Source of the DNA: an uncultured Collinsella sp.
GTDB lineage: Bacteria > Actinomycetota > Coriobacteriia > Coriobacteriales > Coriobacteriaceae
Length of the DNA stretch: 64,000 nt
Assembly: GCA_959604825.1 (NCBI GenBank)
Contig: CAUHCN010000004.1
Span: 1 to 64,000, forward strand
Direction: 5' to 3'
The position numbers were made by a program, and so were the translations under genes. Shown here in pieces: positions 1 to 7,483 of this stretch (position 1 is the first letter of the stretch; every line of letters begins with the position of its first letter). The notes under the pieces are model-generated. The model saw only the letters and a list, made by a program, of their open reading frames with translations. It searched no databases and was not told the DNA's origin.

Positions 1-144
1 TATACGGGTGCATCATCGACGTCTTCAATACAGAAGATATCAGTGCGGAATGTTCTGAAAACTAAGTCCAGCACGGGCCCTGTGTTACCGCCGTAGGGGG
101 GTGCGATTCCGTGATCGCTCACTTAATCTAATTTGAAATTGAGT

Positions 145-199
145 GAGGCCGGAGCTTTGGCTCCGGCCTCCCCATATAAGGGCTCGGCTTTGCCGAGCC
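145..199. other. Two consecutive GC-rich hairpins
   Basis: An 11-bp perfect stem (145-155 with 160-170, TTTG loop) is followed by an 8-bp perfect stem (181-188 with 192-199). Neither has a T-run, so they are not clear terminators. They lie in the roughly 530-bp non-coding stretch that opens the window. I recognise no gene in 1-140 either; it could be the tail of a feature outside the window. Confidence 0.5.
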
Positions 200-259
200 A
201 CCAAATTTGCATCAGCCCCAGAACATGTTTGAGAACTGTGCCTGGAGTATGTGTTGGTA

Positions 260-384
260 GGCCCCGAATCGGTGCTGCCTCCCGGCGCATTCCGCAGGGG
301 GAGCGATATTTTGCAGCACGAAGTGCGCAGCAAAATATCGCTCATGCCCGAGGACGCGCCGGGAGGCAGCACCGATTCGGGGCC
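260..384. repeat. Long imperfect inverted repeat
   Basis: The outer 29 bp (260-288) are perfectly complementary to 356-384. After a mismatched section, a second 13-bp block, AGCGATATTTTGC (302-314), pairs with GCAAAATATCGCT (329-341) around a short loop. The element is about 125 bp, has no coding capacity of its own and no transposase, and sits upstream of a tRNA promoter. It looks like a REP or MITE-like palindromic element. The short ORFs crossing it are artefacts of its symmetry. Confidence 0.7.
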
Positions 385-420
385 GGACATGCGGATCTAC
401 CTGCGCAATTACAAATTCGT

Positions 421-471
421 AAACTTTTTTCAAAAAAGTGCTTGCACAGTTCTCGAATCATAGGTTATTAT
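421..471 (+). promoter_or_regulatory. Promoter of tRNA-Leu with upstream A/T palindrome
   Basis: TTGCAC (442-447) and TATTAT (466-471) form -35 and -10 boxes separated by 18 bp. Directly upstream is an A/T palindrome, ACTTTTTTCAAAAAAGT (423-439), abutting the -35 region. The same arrangement precedes two tRNA-Gly genes in this window. Confidence 0.65.
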
Positions 472-528
472 CTTCCTCGTTGAACGCGCGGGTCCAACAA
501 AACGAACCGCGAATCAACAACATAGCAT

Positions 529-618
529 GTCGGAGTGGCGGAATTGGCAGACGCGCTAGCTTGAGGTGCTAGTGACCGCTTTTTGGTCATGCGGGTTCAA
601 GTCCCGCCTCCGACACCA
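529..618 (+). tRNA. tRNA-Leu (GAG)
   Basis: The gene folds as a class II tRNA with acceptor stem GTCGGAG/CTCCGAC, a long variable arm, a GGTTCAAGTCC T-arm and an encoded CCA end. The anticodon loop TTGAGGT gives anticodon GAG, which reads CUC/CUU leucine codons. Confidence 0.95.
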
Positions 619-629
619 TCGCATTTGAG

Positions 630-651
630 AAGCCTCTTCGGAGGCTTTTTT
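630..651 (+). terminator. Rho-independent terminator after tRNA-Leu
   Basis: AAGCCTC/GAGGCTT stem with a TTCG tetraloop, followed by a run of T. Confidence 0.85.
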
Positions 652-677
652 GTTACCGATAGACGGTGAGGTCCACG

Positions 678-3023
678 ATGGAAACGCTTGAACGCAACGA
701 GTGGGCAGACGTTGCCCAACTAGTCGAGATCACGAGCGATGCTGTCATCATCTGCGAGCTCGACGGAACCATTCTGCATGTGAATAATCGCTTACTTGGT
801 TTGATGTGCGAGGAACGCGCCGACGTCATCGGCGGAGATGTTAAAGACGTCCTGTACTCGTCCGCTTTTGAACGTGCGACGGAACATCGTCTGCCATTTG
901 AAACTGATGGCTCCGAGAACGAACTGATGCTCAAGCTGAGTGACGGCTCTTTTATTCCCGTCTTGGTTCGTGCGGGCTCCGTAACGCCTCCACACATCTT
1001 TGGGCGCCGCGCACCACGTGTCCTGGTGGCGCTTCACAGTATCGAGGAACAGTATTCTCACGACCGGCAACTCAAGCGTGCGCTTTCGGAGCTTAGAGTG
1101 GCGAACAAGCGCCTCTCTGGCACGCTCTCGGTCATTATGAGTACCGTGGGCTCCGATGAGCTGCCCAGCCTACTTGATACCGTTTTGAACCAGCTTGTAG
1201 GAACGCTCGATGCTTCGGGTGCCGCTATCTATTTTTCTGAGAGCGGTGGTTTTAAACTTCGCGGTGTTTCCAAGGAGCTGTACGACAGCTACCTGCCTGA
1301 GTTTTTGCCGTATGGCGCTGGCATTCCGACGTATGTTCTTCGCGAGTCGCGTGCTTGTCGCTTGTCGATTCAACAGGACCTTGAGGGCGATAAGGCCGCC
1401 TCCGGTATGTTCATGGACCTGGATAATCGTTCTAAGCACCTGTTGCGCATGCAGGATATGCCTCCGTACCGCAGTGAAATCTGTCTTCCCGTTTTTTACG
1501 GTACGCAGATCCTTGGCGTGCTGGAAGTTGGTTGGAAACGCCCCCAGGCACCGCTCGCCTATGACGTTAATGTGCTCGAGGTCATTTGCGATTACCTGTC
1601 TATCCAGCTGGTCGGCATGGCATCGAGCCTTCGCTCCCGTCGCACGGCCGAGCTTGGCCGCTCGCTCAATGTCTTGCGGGATGAGTTGTTTACCTTTCTA
1701 GACGATTCCGCCGCGGCTACCCAGGCGGTATCGTCCGAGATCTGCAATATGCTCAACTGCCATTTTTGCCCTGTTGAGTATGACGCCAGTCTGGATTCCT
1801 ACGTCATAGATTTTGAAGGCGGCAGTCGCGTTGCTTTGCCGGACGATCCCGAGAAGCTTTTCTTTTCCACGACGGCGCCAGCGGCACGTCTGGGGGCTGC
1901 CCCTGATGGCTTTGAGGCATCTGTTTTGGGCGGCACGAGTGCCGAGGACCTTAAACACGTCCGTATAACTCGCGTTGACGAATCGATGCCTATGGGAGGC
2001 TGGCTTAGAGCGCATGGCCTGCCTTGCCAGGGTCTCTACGTCGACGCTGGCATCGAGGCGGGGCGCCCACGCCCTGAGGGCGATGGCAAGCACAGTAACG
2101 ACGCAATCGTTCCTGCTTCTGTTGCGAAGGGGCCGACGACGCGTGCACTGCTGCTTCGTGATGGTAGCCAAGAGCCGATTGATGACCTTGAATATGACTA
2201 CTTGGTGCACTTGGCTCATGACTTTGAACTGATCTATGAAGGCGAATCTCAAAAGCGTGAGGAGCGCCATATCGCTCAGACCCTCCAGATTGGCATGAGA
2301 AATTCACTGGGGGATGTTCCGGGAATCGCCGCCGATTCGGTGTACCTGTCGGCCACGAACTCGGCGTTGGTCGGCGGCGATTTCTATACGCTCATCCGTC
2401 TTCCCGACGATTGCGCCGTCATGATTCTGGGCGATGTGTCTGGCAAAGGCATTGAGGCTGCATCGATGTCCGCACTCGTCAAGACGGCCCTGACGGCATA
2501 TGCCTGGGAGGGCGCTGGACCGGCCCGCATGGCACGCTCCCTTAACAGCATGCTTATGGGCTTTTCGAGGGTCGAGACGTTCGTGACGGCCTTTATCGCC
2601 AAGATTGACCTTAAAGCCGGACGCGCAACGTATTGTTCGGCGGGCCATCCTCCGACCATGGTCATCAGGCCAGAGTCGATGCCGCTGGGTGGCGGCGAGG
2701 CTCGTGGGGGAGAGGTCGAGCTGCTTGGATGCCAATCGGGGGTAATCGGTGCCTTTGAGAGCATGGTGTACGAGACAGGCGTGTTTACGTTCGCTCCTGG
2801 TGACATGCTATTTATGTACACCGACGGAACAATCGAAGCGCGTGACCGCTCGGGTGCTTTCTTTGGCGAGCAGCGCCTTCGCGACCTTCTGCTCTCTGTC
2901 TCGGGTGAGGGCGTGTCGGGCATTTGCGGCAAGGTCTTGGGCGAGCTTGACCGATTTACCGAATCGGCGCTGGACGATGACATTGCATTGGTGTCCCTTG
3001 AGTTTTTACGGTGTCGTTCATAG
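678..3023 (+). CDS. PAS/GAF sensor PP2C (SpoIIE-type) phosphatase
   Basis: This 781-residue protein probably dephosphorylates a phosphorylated anti-sigma antagonist (STAS protein) in response to a signal. The N-terminus (about 10-105) is PAS-like, residues about 150-310 resemble a GAF domain, and the C-terminal 250 residues are an SpoIIE/RsbU-type PP2C phosphatase. The metal-binding motifs GGDF, GDVSGKG, YTDG and LDDDIAL are all present. The ATG at 678 is chosen over an in-frame GTG at 666 because GTGAGG just upstream is a good ribosome binding site. The next gene encodes a STAS/kinase fusion, so the two very likely form one partner-switching module. No membrane segment is evident, so it should be cytoplasmic. 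The signal sensed is unknown. Confidence 0.88.
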   Translation: METLERNEWADVAQLVEITSDAVIICELDGTILHVNNRLLGLMCEERADVIGGDVKDVLYSSAFERATEHRLPFETDGSENELMLKLSDGSFIPVLVRAGSVTPPHIFGRRAPRVLVALHSIEEQYSHDRQLKRALSELRVANKRLSGTLSVIMSTVGSDELPSLLDTVLNQLVGTLDASGAAIYFSESGGFKLRGVSKELYDSYLPEFLPYGAGIPTYVLRESRACRLSIQQDLEGDKAASGMFMDLDNRSKHLLRMQDMPPYRSEICLPVFYGTQILGVLEVGWKRPQAPLAYDVNVLEVICDYLSIQLVGMASSLRSRRTAELGRSLNVLRDELFTFLDDSAAATQAVSSEICNMLNCHFCPVEYDASLDSYVIDFEGGSRVALPDDPEKLFFSTTAPAARLGAAPDGFEASVLGGTSAEDLKHVRITRVDESMPMGGWLRAHGLPCQGLYVDAGIEAGRPRPEGDGKHSNDAIVPASVAKGPTTRALLLRDGSQEPIDDLEYDYLVHLAHDFELIYEGESQKREERHIAQTLQIGMRNSLGDVPGIAADSVYLSATNSALVGGDFYTLIRLPDDCAVMILGDVSGKGIEAASMSALVKTALTAYAWEGAGPARMARSLNSMLMGFSRVETFVTAFIAKIDLKAGRATYCSAGHPPTMVIRPESMPLGGGEARGGEVELLGCQSGVIGAFESMVYETGVFTFAPGDMLFMYTDGTIEARDRSGAFFGEQRLRDLLLSVSGEGVSGICGKVLGELDRFTESALDDDIALVSLEFLRCRS

Positions 3024-3101
3024 ACGACGCTGGGCGGGCTGAATCCGTACGGTTGGGGAAACGAATGCATCGAGTGGGCTTTTTTGGGGAACCATGGTCG
3101 T

Positions 3102-3848
3102 ATGAATGAGTGGAATGACATAGCGGTTTTGACGCCACCAGGCGATATCGACATCGCCACGGTGCCTGCGCTGCGTCGGCGGTTGGATGCTTTGATTGGC
3201 CGCGGCGTGCGTCGTGTCGTCATCAACTGTCAGGCTGTTAGCTTTATCGATTCGACGGGCTTGGCATTCCTGCTTACGCGCGCTCGTGAGCTCATGAGGC
3301 GAGAAGGCCTGCTTTCGCTCGTCAATGCATCGGGTGAAGTTGTTCGCTTTTTGGAGATTGCTCGGCTTGTCGATATCCTTCATGTCGCGGGGCCGGCACG
3401 GGAGTCTATTCCCGCCATTCCGGTGGGGGAGCTGCCTCGCTGGAGTAAGAGCGTCGAGGTCCGTCAGGGTATCGAGAATCTTCCATACTACCGACATCGC
3501 ATCGCCGAACTCCTTGAATCGCTTCCGTTGCGCCGTGACGAGCGCTACGATGTCGCATTGGCGTCGGGGGAGGCGCTGGGTAATGCCTATGACCATGCGG
3601 GCGGTATCGGGTGCGTCCTGACGGTTCAGGCCTATGGCGATCGCGTTGTGGTTGAGGTGCTTGATCGAGGTGCCGGCTATTCTATCGATGAAACGAGCGA
3701 ACCGGTCGCATCAGAGGAGCGCGGCCGTGGTATCAAGCTTATGCGTATGCTCGTCGATAACGTGGAGGTTGCTCGTCGTACGGACGGCGCCGGCACGCGC
3801 GTGCAGATGGTGAAGCTGTTTAGCGGAGCGCTGGAATCGTGTGCCTAG
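3102..3848 (+). CDS. Fused STAS anti-sigma antagonist and HATPase anti-sigma kinase
   Basis: This 248-residue protein joins two halves of a partner-switching switch. Residues about 5-100 are a STAS domain with the phosphorylatable serine motif FIDSTGLAFL. Residues about 120-245 are an RsbW/SpoIIAB-like GHKL ATPase with N-box EALGNAYDHA, G1 box DRGAGY and G2 box ERGRGIKLM. In the well-studied systems these domains are separate proteins, and the kinase phosphorylates the STAS protein. Here they are covalently linked, and the upstream phosphatase (79 bp away) would reverse the reaction. A TTG at 3084 is an alternative start, but ATG 3102 fits the usual STAS N-terminus. No sigma factor gene is adjacent, so the target is unknown. 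Confidence 0.85.
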   Translation: MNEWNDIAVLTPPGDIDIATVPALRRRLDALIGRGVRRVVINCQAVSFIDSTGLAFLLTRARELMRREGLLSLVNASGEVVRFLEIARLVDILHVAGPARESIPAIPVGELPRWSKSVEVRQGIENLPYYRHRIAELLESLPLRRDERYDVALASGEALGNAYDHAGGIGCVLTVQAYGDRVVVEVLDRGAGYSIDETSEPVASEERGRGIKLMRMLVDNVEVARRTDGAGTRVQMVKLFSGALESCA

Positions 3849-3892
3849 CCAATCGCTTTAGCGCGTTTAGCTACTAAGAACATGCGGCAGAC

Positions 3893-3941
3893 AAGTTTTT
3901 TGAAAAAAGTACTTGCGTCTTTTGGACAACTCGCGTAAATT
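3893..3941 (+). promoter_or_regulatory. Promoter of the tRNA-Gly/tRNA-Cys group
   Basis: TTGCGT (3913-3918) and TAAATT (3936-3941) are spaced 17 bp apart. The A/T palindrome ACTTTTTTGAAAAAAGT-like block at about 3894-3911 abuts the -35 box, as upstream of tRNA-Leu. Confidence 0.6.
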
Positions 3942-3953
3942 AATAACCCGCAA

Positions 3954-4029
3954 GCGGACATGGCTCAGTTGGTAGAGCACAACCTTGCCAAGGTTGGGGT
4001 CGCGGGTTCGAGCCCCGTTGTCCGCTCCA
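3954..4029 (+). tRNA. tRNA-Gly (GCC), copy 1
   Basis: Cloverleaf with acceptor stem GCGGACA/TGTCCGC, anticodon loop TTGCCAA (anticodon GCC) and encoded CCA. Its sequence is identical to the copies at 4180 and 6651. Confidence 0.95.
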
Positions 4030-4039
4030 TTGCATTTCC

Positions 4040-4062
4040 GGACCGTTTAGGCGGTCCTTTTT
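4040..4062 (+). terminator. Terminator-like hairpin between tRNA genes
   Basis: GGACCG/CGGTCC stem followed by five T. It lies between tRNA-Gly and tRNA-Cys and may limit or process the transcript. Confidence 0.6.
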
Positions 4063-4063
4063 C

Positions 4064-4137
4064 GGCGAAGTGGCCAAGTGGTAAGGCAGAGGCCTGCAAA
4101 GCCTTTACCCCCGGTTCGAATCCGGGCTTCGCCTCCA
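4064..4137 (+). tRNA. tRNA-Cys (GCA)
   Basis: Acceptor stem GGCGAAG/CTTCGCC, anticodon loop CTGCAAA (anticodon GCA), and encoded CCA. Confidence 0.95.
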
Positions 4138-4146
4138 GGCAACATC

Positions 4147-4173
4147 CGGGCGCTCCGGCGCCCGTTTTGTTTT
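4147..4173 (+). terminator. Terminator after tRNA-Cys
   Basis: CGGGCGC/GCGCCCG stem with a TCCG loop and a TTTTGTTTT tail. Confidence 0.75.
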
Positions 4174-4179
4174 ACATAT

Positions 4180-4255
4180 GCGGACATGGCTCAGTTGGTA
4201 GAGCACAACCTTGCCAAGGTTGGGGTCGCGGGTTCGAGCCCCGTTGTCCGCTCCA
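4180..4255 (+). tRNA. tRNA-Gly (GCC), copy 2
   Basis: Sequence-identical to the copy at 3954. Its 3' end is repeated 187 bp downstream (see the direct repeat at 4425-4443). Confidence 0.95.
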
Positions 4256-4263
4256 AACGTAAC

Positions 4264-4293
4264 AGCCCGACTACTACGGTAGCCGGGCTTTTT
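4264..4293 (+). terminator. Terminator after tRNA-Gly copy 2
   Basis: AGCCCGACTAC pairs with GTAGCCGGGCT (one mismatch), followed by TTTT. Confidence 0.7.
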
Positions 4294-4308
4294 CGTACCC
4301 GGCGCATG

Positions 4309-4336
4309 GGCTCGAACCCGAGAGGGAGCGAGCGTT
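4309..4336. repeat. 28-bp direct repeat, copy A
   Basis: This 28-bp sequence, whose core is CCCGAGAGGGAGCGAGCG, recurs at 4654-4681 with one mismatch. It belongs to the non-coding debris between tRNA-Gly copy 2 and the GH13 gene. Confidence 0.6.
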
Positions 4337-4424
4337 AAGCAAACGCGGAGCGTTTGTAGCGAGCTGGCGAGGACGCCGGCAGGCGGCCGAAGCCGGTGCG
4401 GATCCGCGAAGCGGATACGCGGAC

Positions 4425-4443
4425 GCCCCGTTGTCCGCTCCAA
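4425..4443 (+). repeat. Duplicated 3' end of tRNA-Gly (att-like direct repeat)
   Basis: GCCCCGTTGTCCGCTCCAA is an exact 19-bp copy of 4238-4256, the 3' end of tRNA-Gly copy 2 plus one flanking base. No upstream tRNA half accompanies it. Direct repeats of a tRNA 3' end are the usual scar of a tyrosine-recombinase element. The 168 bp between the repeats contain no integrase, so at most a remnant is left. Confidence 0.6.
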
Positions 4444-4450
4444 CTATCTT

Positions 4451-4477
4451 ACGCGGTTCTAACGAACCGCGTTTTTT
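4451..4477 (+). terminator. Rho-independent terminator
   Basis: ACGCGGTTC/GAACCGCGT perfect 9-bp stem with a TAAC loop and a T-run. It follows the tRNA 3'-end duplicate, as a real tRNA gene would be followed. Confidence 0.8.
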
Positions 4478-4653
4478 GTTGACGCTGCGCGGGCCCCGGG
4501 CACCCCATCTTGCCCCTCAATCGTCGGTCGCGTACATAAAGTACGCTTCCCTCCTCTTTCGCGGCAACTTGGGGCACCCGGAGCCCGCTCGCTGCCGTGG
4601 CCGGGGAAGTGGGTCTTCCGTTCTTTTCACTAATCGATTGATTCGCCACAGGA

Positions 4654-4681
4654 GGCTCGAGCCCGAGAGGGAGCGAGCGTT
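4654..4681. repeat. 28-bp direct repeat, copy B
   Basis: Second copy of the repeat at 4309-4336 (one A/G mismatch), about 95 bp upstream of the GH13 start codon. Confidence 0.6.
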
Positions 4682-4775
4682 TTGGGGCGTGGCTGTGACG
4701 TTTGCCGCGAATGTCCGCTTTGGGCGTATCATCGTGGGCATCTCGCAAAACCTCGTTGCAAGGGAGACTCATCCC

Positions 4776-6509
4776 ATGGCTACAGAAAAGTCCTCGTCGC
4801 GCCCATGGATGTCCGATGCCGCGATCTATCAGATCTACCCGCGCTCGTTTAAGGATTCGACTGGTTCGGGTCTGGGCGATATCGCGGGCATTACCCAGCA
4901 GATGGACTATCTTGAGCAGCTGGGTATCGAGGCCATCTGGCTGAGCCCGTTTTACCCATCGCCTCTTGTTGATGGTGGCTATGATGTGGCGGACTACTGC
5001 GATGTCGACCCACGTCTCGGCTCGCTTGACGACTTCGATGACATGATCGTTGCGGCTCACGTGCGCGGCATCAAGGTCATTGTCGACATCGTGCCTAACC
5101 ATTCATCCAACCAGCACCCCTGGTTTAAAGCCGCTCTTGCCGCCGGCCCCGGATCGCCCGAGCGCGCCCGTTATATCTTCCGCGATGGTCGCGGCGAGCA
5201 CGGCGAACTGCCTCCCACCAATTGGAATGCCAACTTTGGCGGCCCCGCCTGGACGCGTGTTGCGGACGGTCAGTGGTATCTGCACATGTTTACGCCCGAG
5301 CAGCCGGACTTTGACTGGTCATGCCCTGAGGTTCACGCGTTCTTTTGCGACGTCCTGGCGTTTTGGAGCGATCGAGGCGTCGATGGCTTTCGCATTGATG
5401 TGGCGCACGGTCTTGCCAAGGATCTCGACCGCGATGACCTCGACCGGTGGCATCTCGCCGAGGGCGATGACATGGTTGACGACGGCACCCATCCGCTGTG
5501 GGACCGCAACGAGGTCCACGAGATCTATCGCGAGTGGCGCCGCGTGTTCGACCGCTATGATCCGCCACGCAGCGCCGTTGCCGAGGCGTGGGTGCTGCCC
5601 GAGCGCCAGTATCTCTACGCGCGTCCCAGCGAGCTTGGCCAGACATTCAACTTTGAGTTTGCCAAGGCCACTTGGACCTATGATGACATGCACGCTGCAA
5701 TCGAGGAGGGCTTGAAGGCAGCTATAGAATCCGATTCCGCCTCGACCTGGGTGCTCTCCAACCACGACGTGCCGCGCGTGGCGACGCGCTATGCCCTGCC
5801 GCAGATCAAGGCGACGCGCTACCACCAGATTGCGCTCGACTGGCTCTTACGCGACGGGTCGTCTTATGACGAGGACCGTGAACTCGGCGAGCGCCGCGCG
5901 CGGGCGGCCCTTTTGCTCGAGCTGGCGCTTCCGGGCTCGGCATACGTGTATCAGGGTGAGGAGCTCGGCCTTTTTGAGGTGGCCGATATCCCGTGGGCCG
6001 CACTCGAAGATCCTACTGCGACCAATACGCACGGACCGAAGCGCGAGAAGGGGCGAGACGGCTGCCGTGTGCCCCTGCCGTGGGTGGCGGCGGACGATCC
6101 CGCGCAGGGCGGATCGTTTGGGTTTTCACCGGCGGACGCCGATGCGGCGCCCCATCTGCTGCAGCCTGCATGGTTTTCCGATTACGCTGCCGATAGGGAA
6201 GAAGCGGACCCGACATCGATGCTTGCGCTCTATCGTGACGCCCTCTGGCTGCGGCGCAAGCTGCGCGGGTGCGCCAACGATCTTAAGTGGCTTGATCTTG
6301 ACGGACGCACCGGCCTTGCGGATGGTGCCGAGGGCGCTGAGGGTGGCGTCATCGCCTATCGCCGCGACAACGGCTGGGCGTGTGTGACGAACTTCGGTGC
6401 AGCACCCGTGGAGCTGCCGGCGGGCAGGGTCCTGCTCACCTCATCACCGCTTGTAGACGGCAGGCTCGCGCAGGACAGTTCTGCCTGGATCATGCTCGCT
6501 GAGTTGTAG
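4776..6509 (+). CDS. GH13 alpha-glucosidase / oligo-1,6-glucosidase
   Basis: A 577-residue cytoplasmic glycoside hydrolase family 13 enzyme, expected to release glucose from short alpha-glucosides such as maltose- or isomaltose-type oligosaccharides. The TIM-barrel starts with AIYQIYPRSF. The catalytic nucleophile is Asp208 (FRIDVAHG), the acid/base is Glu270 (AEAW) and the transition-state Asp is 331 (SNHD). There is no signal peptide. The ATG at 4776 has AAGGGAG upstream and gives the normal family N-terminus; the longer open frame back to 4431 runs through tRNA debris and is not coding. The gene stands alone without a transporter or regulator. The linkage preference (1,4 versus 1,6) cannot be fixed from the sequence. 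Confidence 0.9.
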   Translation: MATEKSSSRPWMSDAAIYQIYPRSFKDSTGSGLGDIAGITQQMDYLEQLGIEAIWLSPFYPSPLVDGGYDVADYCDVDPRLGSLDDFDDMIVAAHVRGIKVIVDIVPNHSSNQHPWFKAALAAGPGSPERARYIFRDGRGEHGELPPTNWNANFGGPAWTRVADGQWYLHMFTPEQPDFDWSCPEVHAFFCDVLAFWSDRGVDGFRIDVAHGLAKDLDRDDLDRWHLAEGDDMVDDGTHPLWDRNEVHEIYREWRRVFDRYDPPRSAVAEAWVLPERQYLYARPSELGQTFNFEFAKATWTYDDMHAAIEEGLKAAIESDSASTWVLSNHDVPRVATRYALPQIKATRYHQIALDWLLRDGSSYDEDRELGERRARAALLLELALPGSAYVYQGEELGLFEVADIPWAALEDPTATNTHGPKREKGRDGCRVPLPWVAADDPAQGGSFGFSPADADAAPHLLQPAWFSDYAADREEADPTSMLALYRDALWLRRKLRGCANDLKWLDLDGRTGLADGAEGAEGGVIAYRRDNGWACVTNFGAAPVELPAGRVLLTSSPLVDGRLAQDSSAWIMLAEL

Positions 6510-6590
6510 GGGCCTCTTGCGGCGAGTTTGCGTTTGCCTGTGCTTTCCGTGGTGGCTGATGTCTTTGCGAGGTTCGCGAGGGCGTCGCAA

Positions 6591-6638
6591 AACTTTTCAA
6601 AAAAAGTTCTTGCATAGGATGCGGGTATCACGTAAGAT
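6591..6638 (+). promoter_or_regulatory. Promoter of tRNA-Gly/tRNA-Val
   Basis: TTGCAT (6610-6615) and TAAGAT (6633-6638) with a 17-bp spacer, preceded by AACTTTTCAAAAAAAGTT, the third copy of the A/T palindrome that abuts tRNA promoters in this window. Confidence 0.65.
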
Positions 6639-6650
6639 TAATCCTCGTAA

Positions 6651-6726
6651 GCGGACATGGCTCAGTTGGTAGAGCACAACCTTGCCAAGGTTGGGGTCGC
6701 GGGTTCGAGCCCCGTTGTCCGCTCCA
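6651..6726 (+). tRNA. tRNA-Gly (GCC), copy 3
   Basis: Identical to the copies at 3954 and 4180. It is co-transcribed with tRNA-Val, which starts 3 bp after its CCA. Confidence 0.95.
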
Positions 6727-6729
6727 TTT

Positions 6730-6804
6730 GGGCGTTTAGCTCAGGGGGAGAGCGCTTCCCTGACACGGAAGAGGTCAGAAGTTCAAATCTTCTAACGCCC
6801 ACCA
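6730..6804 (+). tRNA. tRNA-Val (GAC)
   Basis: Acceptor stem GGGCGTT/AACGCCC, anticodon loop CTGACAC (anticodon GAC), and encoded CCA. Confidence 0.95.
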
Positions 6805-6812
6805 AATGTTCG

Positions 6813-6848
6813 CAGCTCAGAGGCATCGCCTCTGGGCTGTTTTGTTTT
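6813..6848 (+). terminator. Terminator after tRNA-Val
   Basis: CAGCTCAGAGGC/GCCTCTGGGCTG stem and a TTTTGTTTT tail. Confidence 0.8.
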
Positions 6849-6884
6849 GGTCGCCAAATGGGTCGCCAAATACGTCACCAAATT
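6849..6884. repeat. Three 12-bp tandem repeats downstream of tRNA-Val
   Basis: The units are GGTCGCCAAATG, GGTCGCCAAATA and CGTCACCAAATT. They lie just after the tRNA-Val terminator and resemble the tRNA 3' flank (CCCACCAAATG). The rest of the roughly 680-bp gap to nrdD contains no convincing gene, only the NrdR region described separately. Confidence 0.6.
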
Positions 6885-7210
6885 TCGAGTTTTTGATCTT
6901 CCGGGATGCCTCTCAGTAGTCATCCGAGGAAACTCTCATCTTCTCCGTTTGCATACACATATCTTTCAAGGATTCGTGCCGCGGTTGCATGAGGCTCGGC
7001 AAGGCATGACCGCAACATGTTGGTCAAGCATAATCTTTTGGATTCTTTTGGCGTGAGCGGCTTGGTTTTGGTAGGATTTGTCAGCGGCTTGACTAAGGGG
7101 GTTTTATAACTGCCATGCAGGTAGCCGTGTTGGTAACGTTTTACCGACTTGTCAAATACCCCTCATTTTTAATGCGTCTGCAAAATGACTAATTGCTTTG
7201 ACCTGCTGAA

Positions 7211-7258
7211 ACACTATATGTTGTGTTTGATCTAAAAAAAGAATACAGGATATAGATG
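7211..7258 (+). promoter_or_regulatory. Tandem NrdR boxes and overlapping promoter of nrdD
   Basis: ACACTATATGTTGTGT (7211-7226) matches the NrdR consensus acaCwAtATaTwGtgt at 15 of 16 positions. A weaker copy, ATACAGGATATAGATG (7243-7258), starts exactly 32 bp later, the three-helical-turn spacing usual for NrdR box pairs. A possible promoter, TTGATC (7227-7232) and TATAGA (7251-7256), lies among them. NrdR represses ribonucleotide reductase genes when dATP is high, which fits the nrdD gene downstream. The promoter assignment is less certain than box 1. Confidence 0.7.
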
Positions 7259-7483
7259 CCTCTTTGTCGTATGATAGATGGCGGACAGAGAACGAAGACC
7301 TTAACTGCCTCTTTTGAACGTATCCTTGAGCCGCTTGATCGGCTCCTGGGAATGTCCGCATGGAGGCTTATGGTTTATCGAGAACACAGATTGCGCGACG
7401 GCGCCGCAAGACAGGGGCAAGCCCTGCCGGGCATCGTTTGGCTCTGAAGCGCAATGAGGCTACGATGCGAAAGAGGCAAGAGG

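Noticed and set aside
1..140. Possible end of an rRNA operon at the window start
   Set aside because: I could not match any rRNA sequence or anti-terminator; the stretch is left unassigned.
3960..4338. ORFs with the repeated protein string MAQLVEHNLAKVGVAGSSPVVRS over the tRNA-Gly genes
   Set aside because: They are translations of the identical tRNA-Gly sequences, not genes.
4431..4775. N-terminal extension of the GH13 enzyme
   Set aside because: It runs through a tRNA 3'-end repeat, a terminator and another repeat; the true start is ATG 4776 with a binding site.
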